Shown here piece by piece: positions 27,623 to 36,515 of a DNA stretch of 64,000 nt (position 1 is the first letter of the stretch; every line of letters begins with the position of its first letter). The stretch is from NCBI RefSeq assembly GCF_027214005.1, contig NZ_JAPWGY010000003.1, positions 372,001 to 436,000 of the forward strand. Direction: 5' to 3'. The translations under genes were made by a program, and so were the position numbers. The notes beneath the pieces are model-generated. The model saw only the letters and a list, made by a program, of their open reading frames with translations. It was not told where the DNA came from and searched no databases. The DNA is from Kiloniella laminariae. Lineage in GTDB: Bacteria > Pseudomonadota > Alphaproteobacteria > Kiloniellales > Kiloniellaceae.

Positions 27623-29078
27623 TAACCTCTGGCACCACGAAATTACTGAAGCCCTGCCTTCCAAACCGGGTGCACGCAAGGAGTTGATGCTGCATTCAGC
27701 CCGGGAGTTTATCTATGCTGCCCTTTTTGTGATGTTGGGTTGGGCAAGCTGGCATGGATTTCTGGCATTCTTTGTTATGTTTTTGCTGCTGGTGGAAGTC
27801 GGTATAACCCTTTGGGATTTTATCGAAGAAGACCTGACCCGCAAGTTGCCCCCGCTCGAACGTGTGTTGCATACGGTTTTGGCAATGAATTATGGAGCTG
27901 TTTTGATTCTACTGCTGCCCCAGCTCTGGCAGTGGGGATTGGAAAATTCCAAGATCGTGCCTGTCGATTATGGCTGGATTTCCTGGGTGATGAGTCTTTA
28001 TGCCATCGGTGTGCTTCTTTGGGGGATACGAGACTTGATGGCCGTGATTCGCCTTGGCCCTCTCCAGACCCCTGAATTTTTACGCAAGCCGATCATGGTA
28101 AGTGAAAACACGACACCAAAAACAATTCTGATAACAGGGGCGACAGGCTTTATTGGCAAGGCCTTGACCCGCCAGCTCCTGTCCAGGGGAGAGAAGGTCC
28201 TGGTTTTGACCCGGGACAGGGAAAAAGCCAGAAATATCTTTGGACCACTGGTTGAAACCCTGGAGTCTTTGGCAGAGATACCCGCCAGCAAGAAAATAGA
28301 TTCTGTGATTAATCTTGCTGGCGAAGCAATTATCGGGCTGCCCTGGACGAAGGCAAGACGCAAAAGCCTCTTTGCCAGCCGGATTAACACGACAGGGGAA
28401 ATAGTTGAGCTGATTCGAAGGCTGGAGCATAAACCGGCCGTGCTGGTGAGTGCATCTGCTGTTGGGTATTACGGGGATGGTGGAGAGAGAGAACTGGATG
28501 AATCCGGACCTTGCCAGAAGGTGTTTGTATCCGAACTTTGTCAGCAATGGGAAGCGGAGGCCCGTAAAGTGGAGAGTCTGGGTGTCCGGCTGGGACTGTT
28601 GCGTTTCGGGATAGTCTTGGGAGAGGGCGGCGGAGCACTGCCAGGTTTTGCCACACCAGTTGCATTTGGTCTTGGCTGTATCTTCGGTAAGGGGCAGCAG
28701 TGGATGCCGTGGATTCATCTTGGCGATGCGATCCGTCTGATAGACTTTGTGCTTGATCGGAAGGATATCAAGGGTGTGGTCAATGCTGTCGCACCCGGTA
28801 CCATCCGTCACCGGGTCTTCATGAAAACACTGGCCCGGAAGCTCGAACGGCCGCTTTTATTTCGACTGCCCGGGTTCCTGTTGAGGGCGGGGCTGGGAGA
28901 GATGTCCGTGCTTTTTCTGGAAGGACAGCGGGTGATCCCTGCCAAGGCCGAGAAATCAGGTTTCACCTACACATTTCCGACCTTAGACCAGGCATTGGCC
29001 GATCTTTATCCCGATAACCCAGTTGCTGCAGCGCTAACAAGTTCAAGAGAACCTGGTGACTCTCCCGGACTCTCTTGA
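27570..29078 (+). CDS. TIGR01777-family oxidoreductase with N-terminal membrane domain
   Basis: Fusion of about 502 residues. Residues 1-160 are four or five membrane segments with a conserved N-terminal His pair (NLWHHEI) of unknown function. Residues about 188 onward form an extended SDR with the NAD(P)-binding motif ITGATGFIGKAL and the strand SASAVGYYG, typical of the YfcH/TIGR01777 group of nucleoside-diphosphate-sugar epimerase-like proteins. AAGGAG with seven-base spacing supports ATG 27570, which lies 53 bases inside the previous gene. Enzyme substrate unknown. Confidence 0.87.
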   Translation: MELVLGLLVIQGLLGAFDNLWHHEITEALPSKPGARKELMLHSAREFIYAALFVMLGWASWHGFLAFFVMFLLLVEVGITLWDFIEEDLTRKLPPLERVLHTVLAMNYGAVLILLLPQLWQWGLENSKIVPVDYGWISWVMSLYAIGVLLWGIRDLMAVIRLGPLQTPEFLRKPIMVSENTTPKTILITGATGFIGKALTRQLLSRGEKVLVLTRDREKARNIFGPLVETLESLAEIPASKKIDSVINLAGEAIIGLPWTKARRKSLFASRINTTGEIVELIRRLEHKPAVLVSASAVGYYGDGGERELDESGPCQKVFVSELCQQWEAEARKVESLGVRLGLLRFGIVLGEGGGALPGFATPVAFGLGCIFGKGQQWMPWIHLGDAIRLIDFVLDRKDIKGVVNAVAPGTIRHRVFMKTLARKLERPLLFRLPGFLLRAGLGEMSVLFLEGQRVIPAKAEKSGFTYTFPTLDQALADLYPDNPVAAALTSSREPGDSPGLS

Positions 29079-29150
29079 CCCACTGCTGTTGAACGGCGAT
29101 AAAGCCAGCCTTGGTTTTTACAACAACCGCTATGGGAACGGATCTTCCAC

Positions 29151-30179
29151 ATGAAGCGTATTTTCTCGGGTGTTCAGCCCACCGGGAACCTGCATCTGGG
29201 CAACTATCTGGGTGCTATTCGCAACTTTGTACGTCTGCAGAATGACTATGAGTGTATTTTCTGTGTCGTCGATATGCATGCGATTACCGTCTGGCAGGAT
29301 CCCAAACAGCTGGTTCTCAATACCCGGGAAGTTGCGGCTTCCTATCTGGCGGCAGGAGTTGATCCGAAACGCCACATTATCTTTAACCAATCCCAGGTTT
29401 CGGCTCATGCTGAACTGGGCTGGATTTTCAACTGTGTGTCGCGTATCGGCTGGCTCAACCGCATGACCCAGTTCAAGGACAAGGCAGGAAAGAACAAGGA
29501 GAAAGTTTCAACCGGCCTTTATGTTTATCCAAATCTTATGGCTGCGGATATCCTGGCTTACAAGGCAACACACGTGCCGGTGGGGGAAGATCAGAAACAG
29601 CATCTGGAGCTGACCCGGGACATTGCCCTCAAGTTCAACAATGACTTTAAAGTGGATCTTTTCCCGGTGCCCGAGCCCCTGATCATGGGAGCAGCAACCC
29701 GGGTGATGAGCTTGCGTGATGGCAGCAAAAAAATGAGCAAATCCGACCCGTCGGACTACAGCCGGATCACCATGATGGATGATGCAGATACCGTGGCTAA
29801 AAAAATCCGCAAGGCCACAAGTGATCCGCATTTGATTCCCGGGATCGAGGTGCTCGGAGAAAACGGTTCTCTGCCGGACGAGATCCGTAAAGAGAGGCCT
29901 GAAGCTTTTAATCTCTTGTCAATTTATGCAGCCTTGCAGGATCAGGAGCTCAAGGACGTTCTTGGAGAGTTTGAAGGCAAGGGTTTTGCTGAATTCAAGC
30001 AATCTCTGACCGATCTTGCGGTTGAGAAGCTGGGGCCGATGGGAGCCGAGATGAAGCGTCTGATGGATGACCAGTCCTATGTGGATGGCATCCTGAAAGA
30101 AGGTGCTGGACGGGCAGCAGCTTTGGCCGAACCTGTAATGCGCGAAGTCTATGATGCAGTCGGGTTTCTGCGTTCCTAG
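29151..30179 (+). CDS. trpS: Tryptophanyl-tRNA synthetase
   Basis: Class I aminoacyl-tRNA synthetase charging tRNA-Trp. The HIGH-like motif [12 protein letters not shown] lies at residues 10-21 and the KMSKS loop near 196-200 ([10 protein letters not shown]). The 342 residues match the bacterial length. murJ, its usual neighbour in related genomes, lies 16.5 kb upstream. A terminator follows the gene. Confidence 0.97.
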   Translation: MKRIFSGVQPTGNLHLGNYLGAIRNFVRLQNDYECIFCVVDMHAITVWQDPKQLVLNTREVAASYLAAGVDPKRHIIFNQSQVSAHAELGWIFNCVSRIGWLNRMTQFKDKAGKNKEKVSTGLYVYPNLMAADILAYKATHVPVGEDQKQHLELTRDIALKFNNDFKVDLFPVPEPLIMGAATRVMSLRDGSKKMSKSDPSDYSRITMMDDADTVAKKIRKATSDPHLIPGIEVLGENGSLPDEIRKERPEAFNLLSIYAALQDQELKDVLGEFEGKGFAEFKQSLTDLAVEKLGPMGAEMKRLMDDQSYVDGILKEGAGRAAALAEPVMREVYDAVGFLRS

Positions 30180-30213
30180 GCGTTTTGGCCCTGGTGCGGA
30201 CAACATTTTGATT

Positions 30214-30244
30214 AAAAGGCTCCAGTGAAAACCGGAGCCTTTTT
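30214..30244 (+). terminator. Intrinsic terminator after trpS
   Basis: AAAAGGCTCC (30214-30223) pairs with GGAGCCTTTT (30234-30243) across a 10-base loop and ends in a T-run. It lies 35 bases beyond the trpS stop. Confidence 0.85.
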
Positions 30245-30466
30245 GCCGACAGGTCCTGAAATATTCTTTCAGGATGTAATATCTGTAGCTGAAAATATAC
30301 AAAAAGTTGAAAGAACAAGGAAAAAGCAGGGCGTTCCCCCTTTTACTTTTCGAGCTGGCGGGATAGATTTTTATTAAAGTGAACGATTTGTAGATTCACG
30401 GGAGGCGAATTCCGCCAGGATGGGGTACGGCCATATGCTCACCACCAAGAAGAACGGCTGACGGCG

Positions 30467-31384
30467 ATGCAAATATATCTACCTATCGCTGAAATTTCCG
30501 TAGATATCATTCTCTTGTTGGCAATGGGAGGGGGTGTCGGATTTCTTTCGGGGCTTTTTGGTGTTGGGGGTGGCTTCCTGATGACTCCCATTCTCATATT
30601 GGTCGGAGTACCGCCGGCGGTGGCGGTGGCAACCCAGGCAAATAATGTGATTGCCTCTTCCGTTTCGGGCGTTTTTGCCCATTGGAAACGGGGTAATGTT
30701 GATTTTCTGATGGGCTGGATACTGCTGGCGGGTGGTTTTATTGGCTCTACTGTCGGGGTTGGAATCTTTACGCTGTTGAAAAACCTCGGACAGATTGATC
30801 TGGTGATCAGCCTTTGTTACGTGATTTTTCTGGGCACGATCGGGCTGCTGATGATGCTGGAGGGGATCAAGGCTGTCTCGCACCGCAGAAAGACTGGTGG
30901 GGCCCGGCGTGGCAAACTGCATGAGCATAACTGGTTTCACGGTTTGCCCCTGAAAGTCCGGTTCCGGAAATCCCGGCTCTATATTTCGGCACTGCTGCCG
31001 CTGGGGATCGGTTTTTTTGTTGGTATTCTCTCGGCGATTATGGGGGTTGGCGGGGGATTCATTCTGGTGCCTGCCATGATCTACATGCTGGGGATGCCGA
31101 CGGCGATGGTTATCGGTACCTCGCTGTTCCAGATTATTTTTGTTGCGGCCAACGTTACTTTTCTTCAGGCGGTACAAAATCAGACCGTTGATATCGTTCT
31201 CGCCCTGTTGCTGCTGGTCGGTTCGGTACTTGGTGCGCAGTTTGGCACCCGGATCGGGGCTAAAATGCAGGGGGACTGGTTGCGGTTGCTTTTGGGGGCT
31301 CTGGTCGTGATGGTCTGTGGAAAGCTTTTCCTTGATCTCTTGGTGACCCCCGCTGACTTCTATTCTCTGGAGATGGTGCGATGA
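30467..31384 (+). CDS. TauE/SafE-family sulfite/organosulfur exporter-like permease
   Basis: A 305-residue inner-membrane protein with about eight hydrophobic segments in two half-repeats. Each carries the glycine-rich family motif: LSGLFGVGGGFLMTPIL near the N-terminus and LSAIMGVGGGFILVPAM after the middle. TauE/SafE members export sulfite, sulfoacetate or similar anions; the substrate is unknown here. Its last codon overlaps the next gene in an ATGA arrangement, so it is translationally coupled to the TIGR02186 gene. Confidence 0.9.
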   Translation: MQIYLPIAEISVDIILLLAMGGGVGFLSGLFGVGGGFLMTPILILVGVPPAVAVATQANNVIASSVSGVFAHWKRGNVDFLMGWILLAGGFIGSTVGVGIFTLLKNLGQIDLVISLCYVIFLGTIGLLMMLEGIKAVSHRRKTGGARRGKLHEHNWFHGLPLKVRFRKSRLYISALLPLGIGFFVGILSAIMGVGGGFILVPAMIYMLGMPTAMVIGTSLFQIIFVAANVTFLQAVQNQTVDIVLALLLLVGSVLGAQFGTRIGAKMQGDWLRLLLGALVVMVCGKLFLDLLVTPADFYSLEMVR

Positions 31385-32148
31385 CTCCTCTCTGGCAGCG
31401 TCTCTCGCCCCTGGCGCGCGGTGTGTTCTTGCTGGCGGTTCTGGCTTTTGTTGCGCTTCCGAAACAGTCCCGGGCCATAGAGGTGGATTTATCCAGCCAC
31501 CTCGTGGCAATTACGGCTGGTTTTTCCGGCGATAAAATCCTGCTTTTTGGCAGTATCAATTCGCCAGGCGAGGTTCTGGTGGTTGTGCGGGGACCTGATG
31601 CGGACTTCAAGATGCATCGCAAAGAACAGGTCGCAGGGATCTGGATGAATACGGCGACAATGCGGTTTGAAAAGATACCGAGTTTCTATGCCATCGCGGG
31701 TACCGGGCCTCTTGAAGAAATTGCCAGCCCGACGACACGAGCCCTGAATGGAATCGGATTTGACCATATTGGCCTTGAGTTACCTGTAACGAAGGCAGCC
31801 GGACGTATTGCCGAACAGTGGAAAGATTCTCTGCTGCGCAATCTTCTTCGTGCTGGAAATTATCAATTGGCCTCTGCCGAGATTGTTTTTCTGGGAGAAC
31901 ATCTGTTCAAGACAGAATTCGAGCTGCCGGCAAATGTCCCGACAGGCAGTTACAGTGTCAGCGTCTATCACCTGCGCGAAGGGCAGATTATTGACGCCAG
32001 GACAACGCCCCTGTCGGTTTCCAAGATCGGGGCAGAGGCAGAAATTTATGACTATGCACACCATCAGGGGACAATGTATGGTATCTTCGCAATTGTTATT
32101 GCGCTTGTATCCGGGTGGATGGGCCACCTCGCGTTCCGTAAGGGATAA
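31381..32148 (+). CDS. TIGR02186-family conserved membrane-anchored protein
   Basis: A 255-residue protein. N-terminal hydrophobic segment (about 12-30) resembling a signal sequence, ending near SRAIEVDLSS; then a periplasmic domain (LLFGSINSPGEVLVVVRGPD, TPLSVSKIG) and one C-terminal membrane segment (GIFAIVIALVSGWMGHLAF). The pattern matches TIGR02186, which typically follows TauE/SafE permeases in alphaproteobacteria. It overlaps its permease by four bases; the pair probably works together in anion export. Function not established. Confidence 0.85.
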   Translation: MTPLWQRLSPLARGVFLLAVLAFVALPKQSRAIEVDLSSHLVAITAGFSGDKILLFGSINSPGEVLVVVRGPDADFKMHRKEQVAGIWMNTATMRFEKIPSFYAIAGTGPLEEIASPTTRALNGIGFDHIGLELPVTKAAGRIAEQWKDSLLRNLLRAGNYQLASAEIVFLGEHLFKTEFELPANVPTGSYSVSVYHLREGQIIDARTTPLSVSKIGAEAEIYDYAHHQGTMYGIFAIVIALVSGWMGHLAFRKG

Positions 32149-32151
32149 TGC

Positions 32152-32676
32152 ATGAGTGAAACTGAATCGTCAGACCAGTCGGCAGCAAACAAACAGCGCC
32201 GGGATCATGGTTCCAAGGATCGGATTTTTCTGGTTGTTGTCGATGATAGTGACGAGATGCTGCAGGCGATGCGTTTTGCCTGTCGCCGCGCCTTGCATAC
32301 GGGGGGGCGTGTTGCCTTGCTGTATGTCATCGAGCCAGCTGAATTCAATCACTGGATGGCAGTCGGTGATCTGATGCAGGAAGAAGCCAGGGAAGAGGCT
32401 GAACGGCGGTTGCAGGACATGGCCGAGGAAGTGCAGGAATATTCCGGCCAAATGCCGGTTCTCTACGTCCGTGAAGGCGATCGCCGTGACGAGTTGCTCA
32501 AGCTGGTAAATGAGGATGAACAGATTTCCATTCTGGTGCTGGGGGCGAGTTCAGGCTCGGGTGGGCCGGGACCTTTGTTGACAGCCCTTATGGGGAAACA
32601 TATCGGCAAGCTGCGTGTCCCGATTACTGTTGTACCGGATAATCTGGAACCGGCAGCAATTGACGAGATCAGCTAA
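32152..32676 (+). CDS. Universal stress protein A family protein
   Basis: A 174-residue cytoplasmic protein of the USP fold. Core motifs: FLVVVDDSDEMLQAMRFACRRAL at the start, VALLYVIEP, and the C-terminal ATP-type glycine loop VLGASSGSGGPGPLLTALMGK. It starts three bases after the TIGR02186 stop and completes a compact three-gene unit. USPs bind nucleotides and support stress survival; the link to the permease suggests a regulatory role there. Confidence 0.9.
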   Translation: MSETESSDQSAANKQRRDHGSKDRIFLVVVDDSDEMLQAMRFACRRALHTGGRVALLYVIEPAEFNHWMAVGDLMQEEAREEAERRLQDMAEEVQEYSGQMPVLYVREGDRRDELLKLVNEDEQISILVLGASSGSGGPGPLLTALMGKHIGKLRVPITVVPDNLEPAAIDEIS

Positions 32677-32807
32677 GCCTCTCTTTTCCTGTTCATTTAT
32701 GTTTCTTGCTCTATGGGATCTGGGGCCAATGTGAGTTCCTGCTTGAATGTCCCCTGCAAGATTACATATAAGAACGAGAACCAACCGCGTTTCAGAAGAG
32801 TTTAAAC

Positions 32808-33371
32808 ATGTTTATTCAGACCGAGCAGACCCCAAATCCCGCAACCCTGAAATTTCTTCCAGGCTGTCCGGTGCTGTCAGAAGGGACCGCTTTTTTTGAA
32901 TCCCGCGATGCGGCGGCATGTTCACCTCTGGCGCAGCGCCTGTTCGATGTTGAGGGTGTTACCGGCGTATTTTTTGGCGGCGATTTTATCACCATCACCA
33001 AATCAGAAGACAAGGAATGGTATATTCTCAAGCCATCTATCCTTGGTACGATTATGGAACACTTTACGGCTGGACGTCCGGTCATGACCGACGGGGCAGC
33101 CGGAATCACATCCCATGCCACAACGGAAAGCGGTGACGACGACGAGATCGTATCCCAGATCAAGGAACTGCTTGATACCCGTGTGCGTCCGGCTGTTGCC
33201 CAGGACGGTGGCGATATCGTATTTCACGAGTTTACCAACGGTGTTGTCTATCTTCACATGCAGGGAGCCTGTGCTGGTTGTCCGAGTTCAACGGCGACTC
33301 TGAAGATGGGAATTGAAAATATGCTGCGCCATTACATTCCGGAAGTAAGTGAAGTCCGGGCGATTTCCTGA
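32808..33371 (+). CDS. nfuA: NfuA-type iron-sulfur carrier
   Basis: A 187-residue Fe-S carrier. An N-terminal Nfu_N domain (MFIQTEQTPNPATLKFLPG) is followed by the NifU-like C-terminal domain with Cys155-X2-Cys158 (GACAGCPSS), which holds the transferable cluster as a dimer. This is the alphaproteobacterial/mitochondrial Nfu1 type. The gene sits between the universal stress gene and a glucosaminidase gene that starts before its stop. Confidence 0.94.
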   Translation: MFIQTEQTPNPATLKFLPGCPVLSEGTAFFESRDAAACSPLAQRLFDVEGVTGVFFGGDFITITKSEDKEWYILKPSILGTIMEHFTAGRPVMTDGAAGITSHATTESGDDDEIVSQIKELLDTRVRPAVAQDGGDIVFHEFTNGVVYLHMQGACAGCPSSTATLKMGIENMLRHYIPEVSEVRAIS

Positions 33372-34434
33372 TCCCTGCCGGCTGATTCCCTTGCATAAAT
33401 CTTCTGTGGACCAGACTCCTGTGAAGAAATATTCATCTTTGCACCGGATTGTATTCTGGCTGCTGACAGGGGGAGTCTGTTTTGTCGTTGCGGCTCTTTT
33501 GATACCGGAGCCAAGGCGGGCGCAGTTCTTTCCCTCGGGGATTTCTCTGGATAGCCGGGAAAGCATGCTGAGCCTGTTTCAGGCGCATGAATATCATCTG
33601 GTGGATGTGCGAAACCGGAAGCTTTCTGTTCCCCGATTGTTTATTGACCGTTTTCCAGATGATTTCGGGAACGAACCTGATGTCGAAGTTCGGAAAAGCC
33701 TTTTTATCCGAAGTTTGCTGCCTCTGGTTCTTCGGGTAAATGAAAAAGTTCTTCGGGAGAGAGACAAGCTCATTGCTTTTACCAACAGGCTGGAGCTGGT
33801 CGATAACAAATCAGAAACGACTGAATTTTCCACCGATGAAATCGCGTGGCTGAGCGGTCTGGCCGAACGCTATCGAGTAGCCAATGTGTTGCGAGACGGA
33901 CATATTGATCCGGTCAAACTGGCACGTTTGACCAAACGTGTTGATGTCGTGCCTGTCAGTCTGATCCTGGCGCAGGCAATACAGGAAAGCGGTTGGGGAA
34001 CTTCGCGGTTTGTCCGTGAGGGAAATGCCTTGTTTGGCCAGCGGATATGGGTGGAAAATGGTACCGGACTGGTTCCTCAGGACAGAGGAGAGGAAGAATC
34101 TTTCCGGGTACGGAGTTTTGATAGTTTGCTGGGTTCCGTCGAGGCCTATGTCCATAATCTGAATAGTCATGTTTCCTACAGCCAATTCAGATCTCGCCGG
34201 TGGCAGCTCAGGCGGGCTGGTGCGAATCTTGACGGTCGTCTTGATGGCCCCGGGCTGGCGATGAGCCTTACCGCCTATTCAGAAGAGGGCAGCAAGTATG
34301 TTGCGGCACTGCAGTCTGTCATGTCTTCAAACAAACTGCAGGATTTTGATCAGGCAAAACTTGTTTCTGATGACGTCATCTTGAGTGGTTCTGTTGATTT
34401 CAGCCCCCTTGCCTTCCTGTCCCCCAAAGGTTGA
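33349..34434 (+). CDS. Bax-like glucosaminidase domain protein
   Basis: Cell-wall hydrolase family protein. A short N-terminal tail and one membrane segment (RIVFWLLTGGVCFVVAALLI) anchor it in the inner membrane; the C-terminal part (about 200-330) is a glucosaminidase-type lysozyme fold with SLILAQAIQESGWGTSRF, including the catalytic-type Glu, and NALFGQ. It resembles E. coli Bax. The start is uncertain: GTG 33349 (spacing poor, 23 bases inside nfuA), TTG 33391 or GTG 33421, the last giving a KKYSS-led signal anchor. The role in peptidoglycan turnover is inferred from the family. Confidence 0.83.
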   Translation: MKSGRFPDPCRLIPLHKSSVDQTPVKKYSSLHRIVFWLLTGGVCFVVAALLIPEPRRAQFFPSGISLDSRESMLSLFQAHEYHLVDVRNRKLSVPRLFIDRFPDDFGNEPDVEVRKSLFIRSLLPLVLRVNEKVLRERDKLIAFTNRLELVDNKSETTEFSTDEIAWLSGLAERYRVANVLRDGHIDPVKLARLTKRVDVVPVSLILAQAIQESGWGTSRFVREGNALFGQRIWVENGTGLVPQDRGEEESFRVRSFDSLLGSVEAYVHNLNSHVSYSQFRSRRWQLRRAGANLDGRLDGPGLAMSLTAYSEEGSKYVAALQSVMSSNKLQDFDQAKLVSDDVILSGSVDFSPLAFLSPKG

Positions 34435-34492
34435 TTCACCCGTAAAGCTGATTGCCTCTGGAAATCAAGAGTTCTGATTTTGGGCAGAAGGA

Positions 34493-34521
34493 CAAACAGC
34501 GATTACCCAAACAGCGATTAC
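34493..34521. repeat. Short tandem repeat, 14-base unit twice
   Basis: CAAACAGCGATTAC occurs at 34493-34506 and again at 34508-34521, separated by one base, in the gap between two convergent genes. Likely a slippage duplication without function. Confidence 0.85.
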
Positions 34522-34526
34522 TGGGA

Positions 34527-35594
34527 TTATTCAGGTATATAATATTGCTGTCCGAACCAGCGCCAGCGTTTGTCTGGTCCGAGCATGGTGCAGTTGAGCC
34601 GGGCTCTGCCTGGTGTGAAGGGTGCTGAAAGCCGGACTTCGATCCTTCCACCTCCCAATTGCATGAGTGATACATCATTTTGCGAGCTGTAACAGTTCAA
34701 TCCGGGATAGCTGCCATCTTCCCGTGTCCCGATCTCTGGCGAGATTGTGAAGCCGATGTTCGGGGGGTTGTTTGTTTTGTCCAGCATGGGATTTTCCGGG
34801 AGGACAGCAAGCACGGGGAGGGGAAGAGTGTTGATGGCCAGCTTGAATCTCTCGATTGCGCCAAAACGTTCATTGAAAGTGAAGCGCGGAAGTTGAAACA
34901 GATCGTCTGTGCGTGAAACAGTTCCGGAATGCTGGCCAAAGGCGGCTTTGAAACCCGATTCTTTGACGACCTGTACAAGAGATGAAGAAACCTCGCCATA
35001 GGGGTAGGAAAAAATATCGGGTTGTTTGCCCAGGGCGCGTCTGAAGAGCTCGTTTGCCTGATCAATCGAAGCTTTTTGCTCCTCGGGTGTCAGGTCTGCC
35101 ATGTGCTGGTGCTGATGGGCATGGTTGCCGATACTGATGAGGGGGTCGGCAATAATTTCACGCAGCTCTGTCCAGGACATATAATCAGGCTGGTTTTGTT
35201 CAACTGGTTCTGTGGAAACAAAAACCGTTACAGGCAAGCCTGCTTTCTGAAACTCTTTCCAGCCTGTATTATAAAAAGAGGCAAAGGCATCATCGACAGT
35301 AATGCCGATGGTCCGGTCCGGAAGCTGTCGTCCTTCTTTCAGGGCATCTGTGATTTCGGACAGAGAGAGAACCGTATAGGGCCCGCTTTTGAGCAGCTGG
35401 ATGTGGCTGCGTAATAATTCCAGCGGGATATTTGTGGTCGGATAAGCCGCCTGGTCGAAGCGATGATACATAATAATCACCGCACCGTTGAGCTGCTCTG
35501 TCTCGACAGCCTGTGCAGAAGCATTTTTGCCAGGGCTTATGAGAAAAAGGCTCATAAACAATGTAAGGCTTGCGAGAAAGTGGGAAGGGCGCAT
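34527..35594 (-). CDS. Secreted polysaccharide deacetylase (NodB fold)
   Basis: A 355-residue protein with a signal peptide (MRPSHFLASLTLFMSLFLI, cleavage near ASA/SAQA). The NodB-type catalytic domain has the catalytic/metal pair TVDDAF (Asp-Asp), the metal-binding histidine region GNHAHQHQHM and the SYPYGE motif. Family members de-N-acetylate or de-O-acetylate extracellular polysaccharides; substrate not predictable. The last 80 residues form an extra C-terminal beta-rich region beginning near NPPNIGFTI, less conserved. It is divergent from tsaB. Confidence 0.9.
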   Translation of the reverse strand: MRPSHFLASLTLFMSLFLISPGKNASAQAVETEQLNGAVIIMYHRFDQAAYPTTNIPLELLRSHIQLLKSGPYTVLSLSEITDALKEGRQLPDRTIGITVDDAFASFYNTGWKEFQKAGLPVTVFVSTEPVEQNQPDYMSWTELREIIADPLISIGNHAHQHQHMADLTPEEQKASIDQANELFRRALGKQPDIFSYPYGEVSSSLVQVVKESGFKAAFGQHSGTVSRTDDLFQLPRFTFNERFGAIERFKLAINTLPLPVLAVLPENPMLDKTNNPPNIGFTISPEIGTREDGSYPGLNCYSSQNDVSLMQLGGGRIEVRLSAPFTPGRARLNCTMLGPDKRWRWFGQQYYIPE

Positions 35595-35808
35595 TTACTT
35601 CCATCCGGGTGTCAGTGTGCAGAGATTCAGGCTCTAAGATTTTTGTAAAATTACTTGTTACAGTAAAGATACTTGCTAAAAGGTTTTAAAAGTAATGGCA
35701 TTTGTTCCAAATGCTGTTGATCTGCTTTCTCTGGCTGTGTTGTCCTTTAGAATACCTTACAGAGATCAGATGTCGGGTTTTAAACTAACAGAATGATGTT
35801 TACCAATC

Positions 35809-36513
35809 ATGTGTGCAGATGATTCTATTTTCCTTGGACTGGATACAGCGGGTTCTTCCTGTTCTGTGGCCATTGTCAGGGCTGGAAAGATCCTGGCTTC
35901 CCGTCTGGAGGAGATGCGGCGCGGACAATCAGAGCGCTTGCTGCCCATGATTAATGAAGTTCTTTCTGTGACGGGTCTCGAGCTGTCGGACATGTCGGGC
36001 TTTGCCGTCACGACAGGGCCGGGCGGTTTTACGGGAGTCAGGATCGGACTGGCTGCGGCACAGGGATTTGCTCTTGCCTGTGACAAACCTCTGGTCGGGA
36101 TAAACAATTTTGACGTTTTGGCGCGCGCGGTTCCATCTGAAGAAAAGGACTCGGTCGAGAGTCTGACCGTTTTGCTGGATGCAAAGAGGGCTGAATTGTT
36201 TGCCCAGTGTTTCACGTCGGAGCTGAAGCCCCTGACGGAGCCTTTTGCAGTAAGTCCGGATCAGCTGGCTCCGAGATTGCCCTCGGGAAAGAATCTCCTG
36301 GTTGGTGACGCTGTAGAACAGGCGGAGGAGTTCCTCGCAAAGGCGAAAATCGATTATACAGTCTCCCGCGCGATTCCCCGGGCGGATGCGTCTTGCCTTT
36401 TACTGCTGGCTTTGGAAAAAGGATTGTTCAAACAGAAAGCGCACCGTCTTCATCCGCTCTATCTGCGTGCACCGGATGTGTCGCTTCCCAAAAATCATCC
36501 AACAGGGAAATAG
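35809..36513 (+). CDS. tsaB: tRNA t6A biosynthesis protein TsaB
   Basis: Non-catalytic partner of TsaD that activates threonylcarbamoylation of A37 in ANN-decoding tRNAs. The 234 residues have the ASKHA fold with LGLDTAGSSCSVAI at the start and VTTGPGGFTGVRIGLAAAQG. It is followed after two bases by rimI, a typical alphaproteobacterial pair. Confidence 0.93.
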   Translation: MCADDSIFLGLDTAGSSCSVAIVRAGKILASRLEEMRRGQSERLLPMINEVLSVTGLELSDMSGFAVTTGPGGFTGVRIGLAAAQGFALACDKPLVGINNFDVLARAVPSEEKDSVESLTVLLDAKRAELFAQCFTSELKPLTEPFAVSPDQLAPRLPSGKNLLVGDAVEQAEEFLAKAKIDYTVSRAIPRADASCLLLLALEKGLFKQKAHRLHPLYLRAPDVSLPKNHPTGK

Positions 36514-36515
36514 GG

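Noticed and set aside
12575-29150. Mobile element or genomic island
   Set aside because: No integrase, transposase, terminal repeats or flanking tRNA are visible.
30479-31510. 343-codon open frame on the minus strand
   Set aside because: It is antisense to the TauE-type permease, is rich in Gln, His, Arg and Asn, and has no domain. A shadow of the real gene's codon pattern.
34493-34521. CRISPR-like repeat
   Set aside because: Only two copies, one base apart and 14 bases long; a simple tandem duplication.
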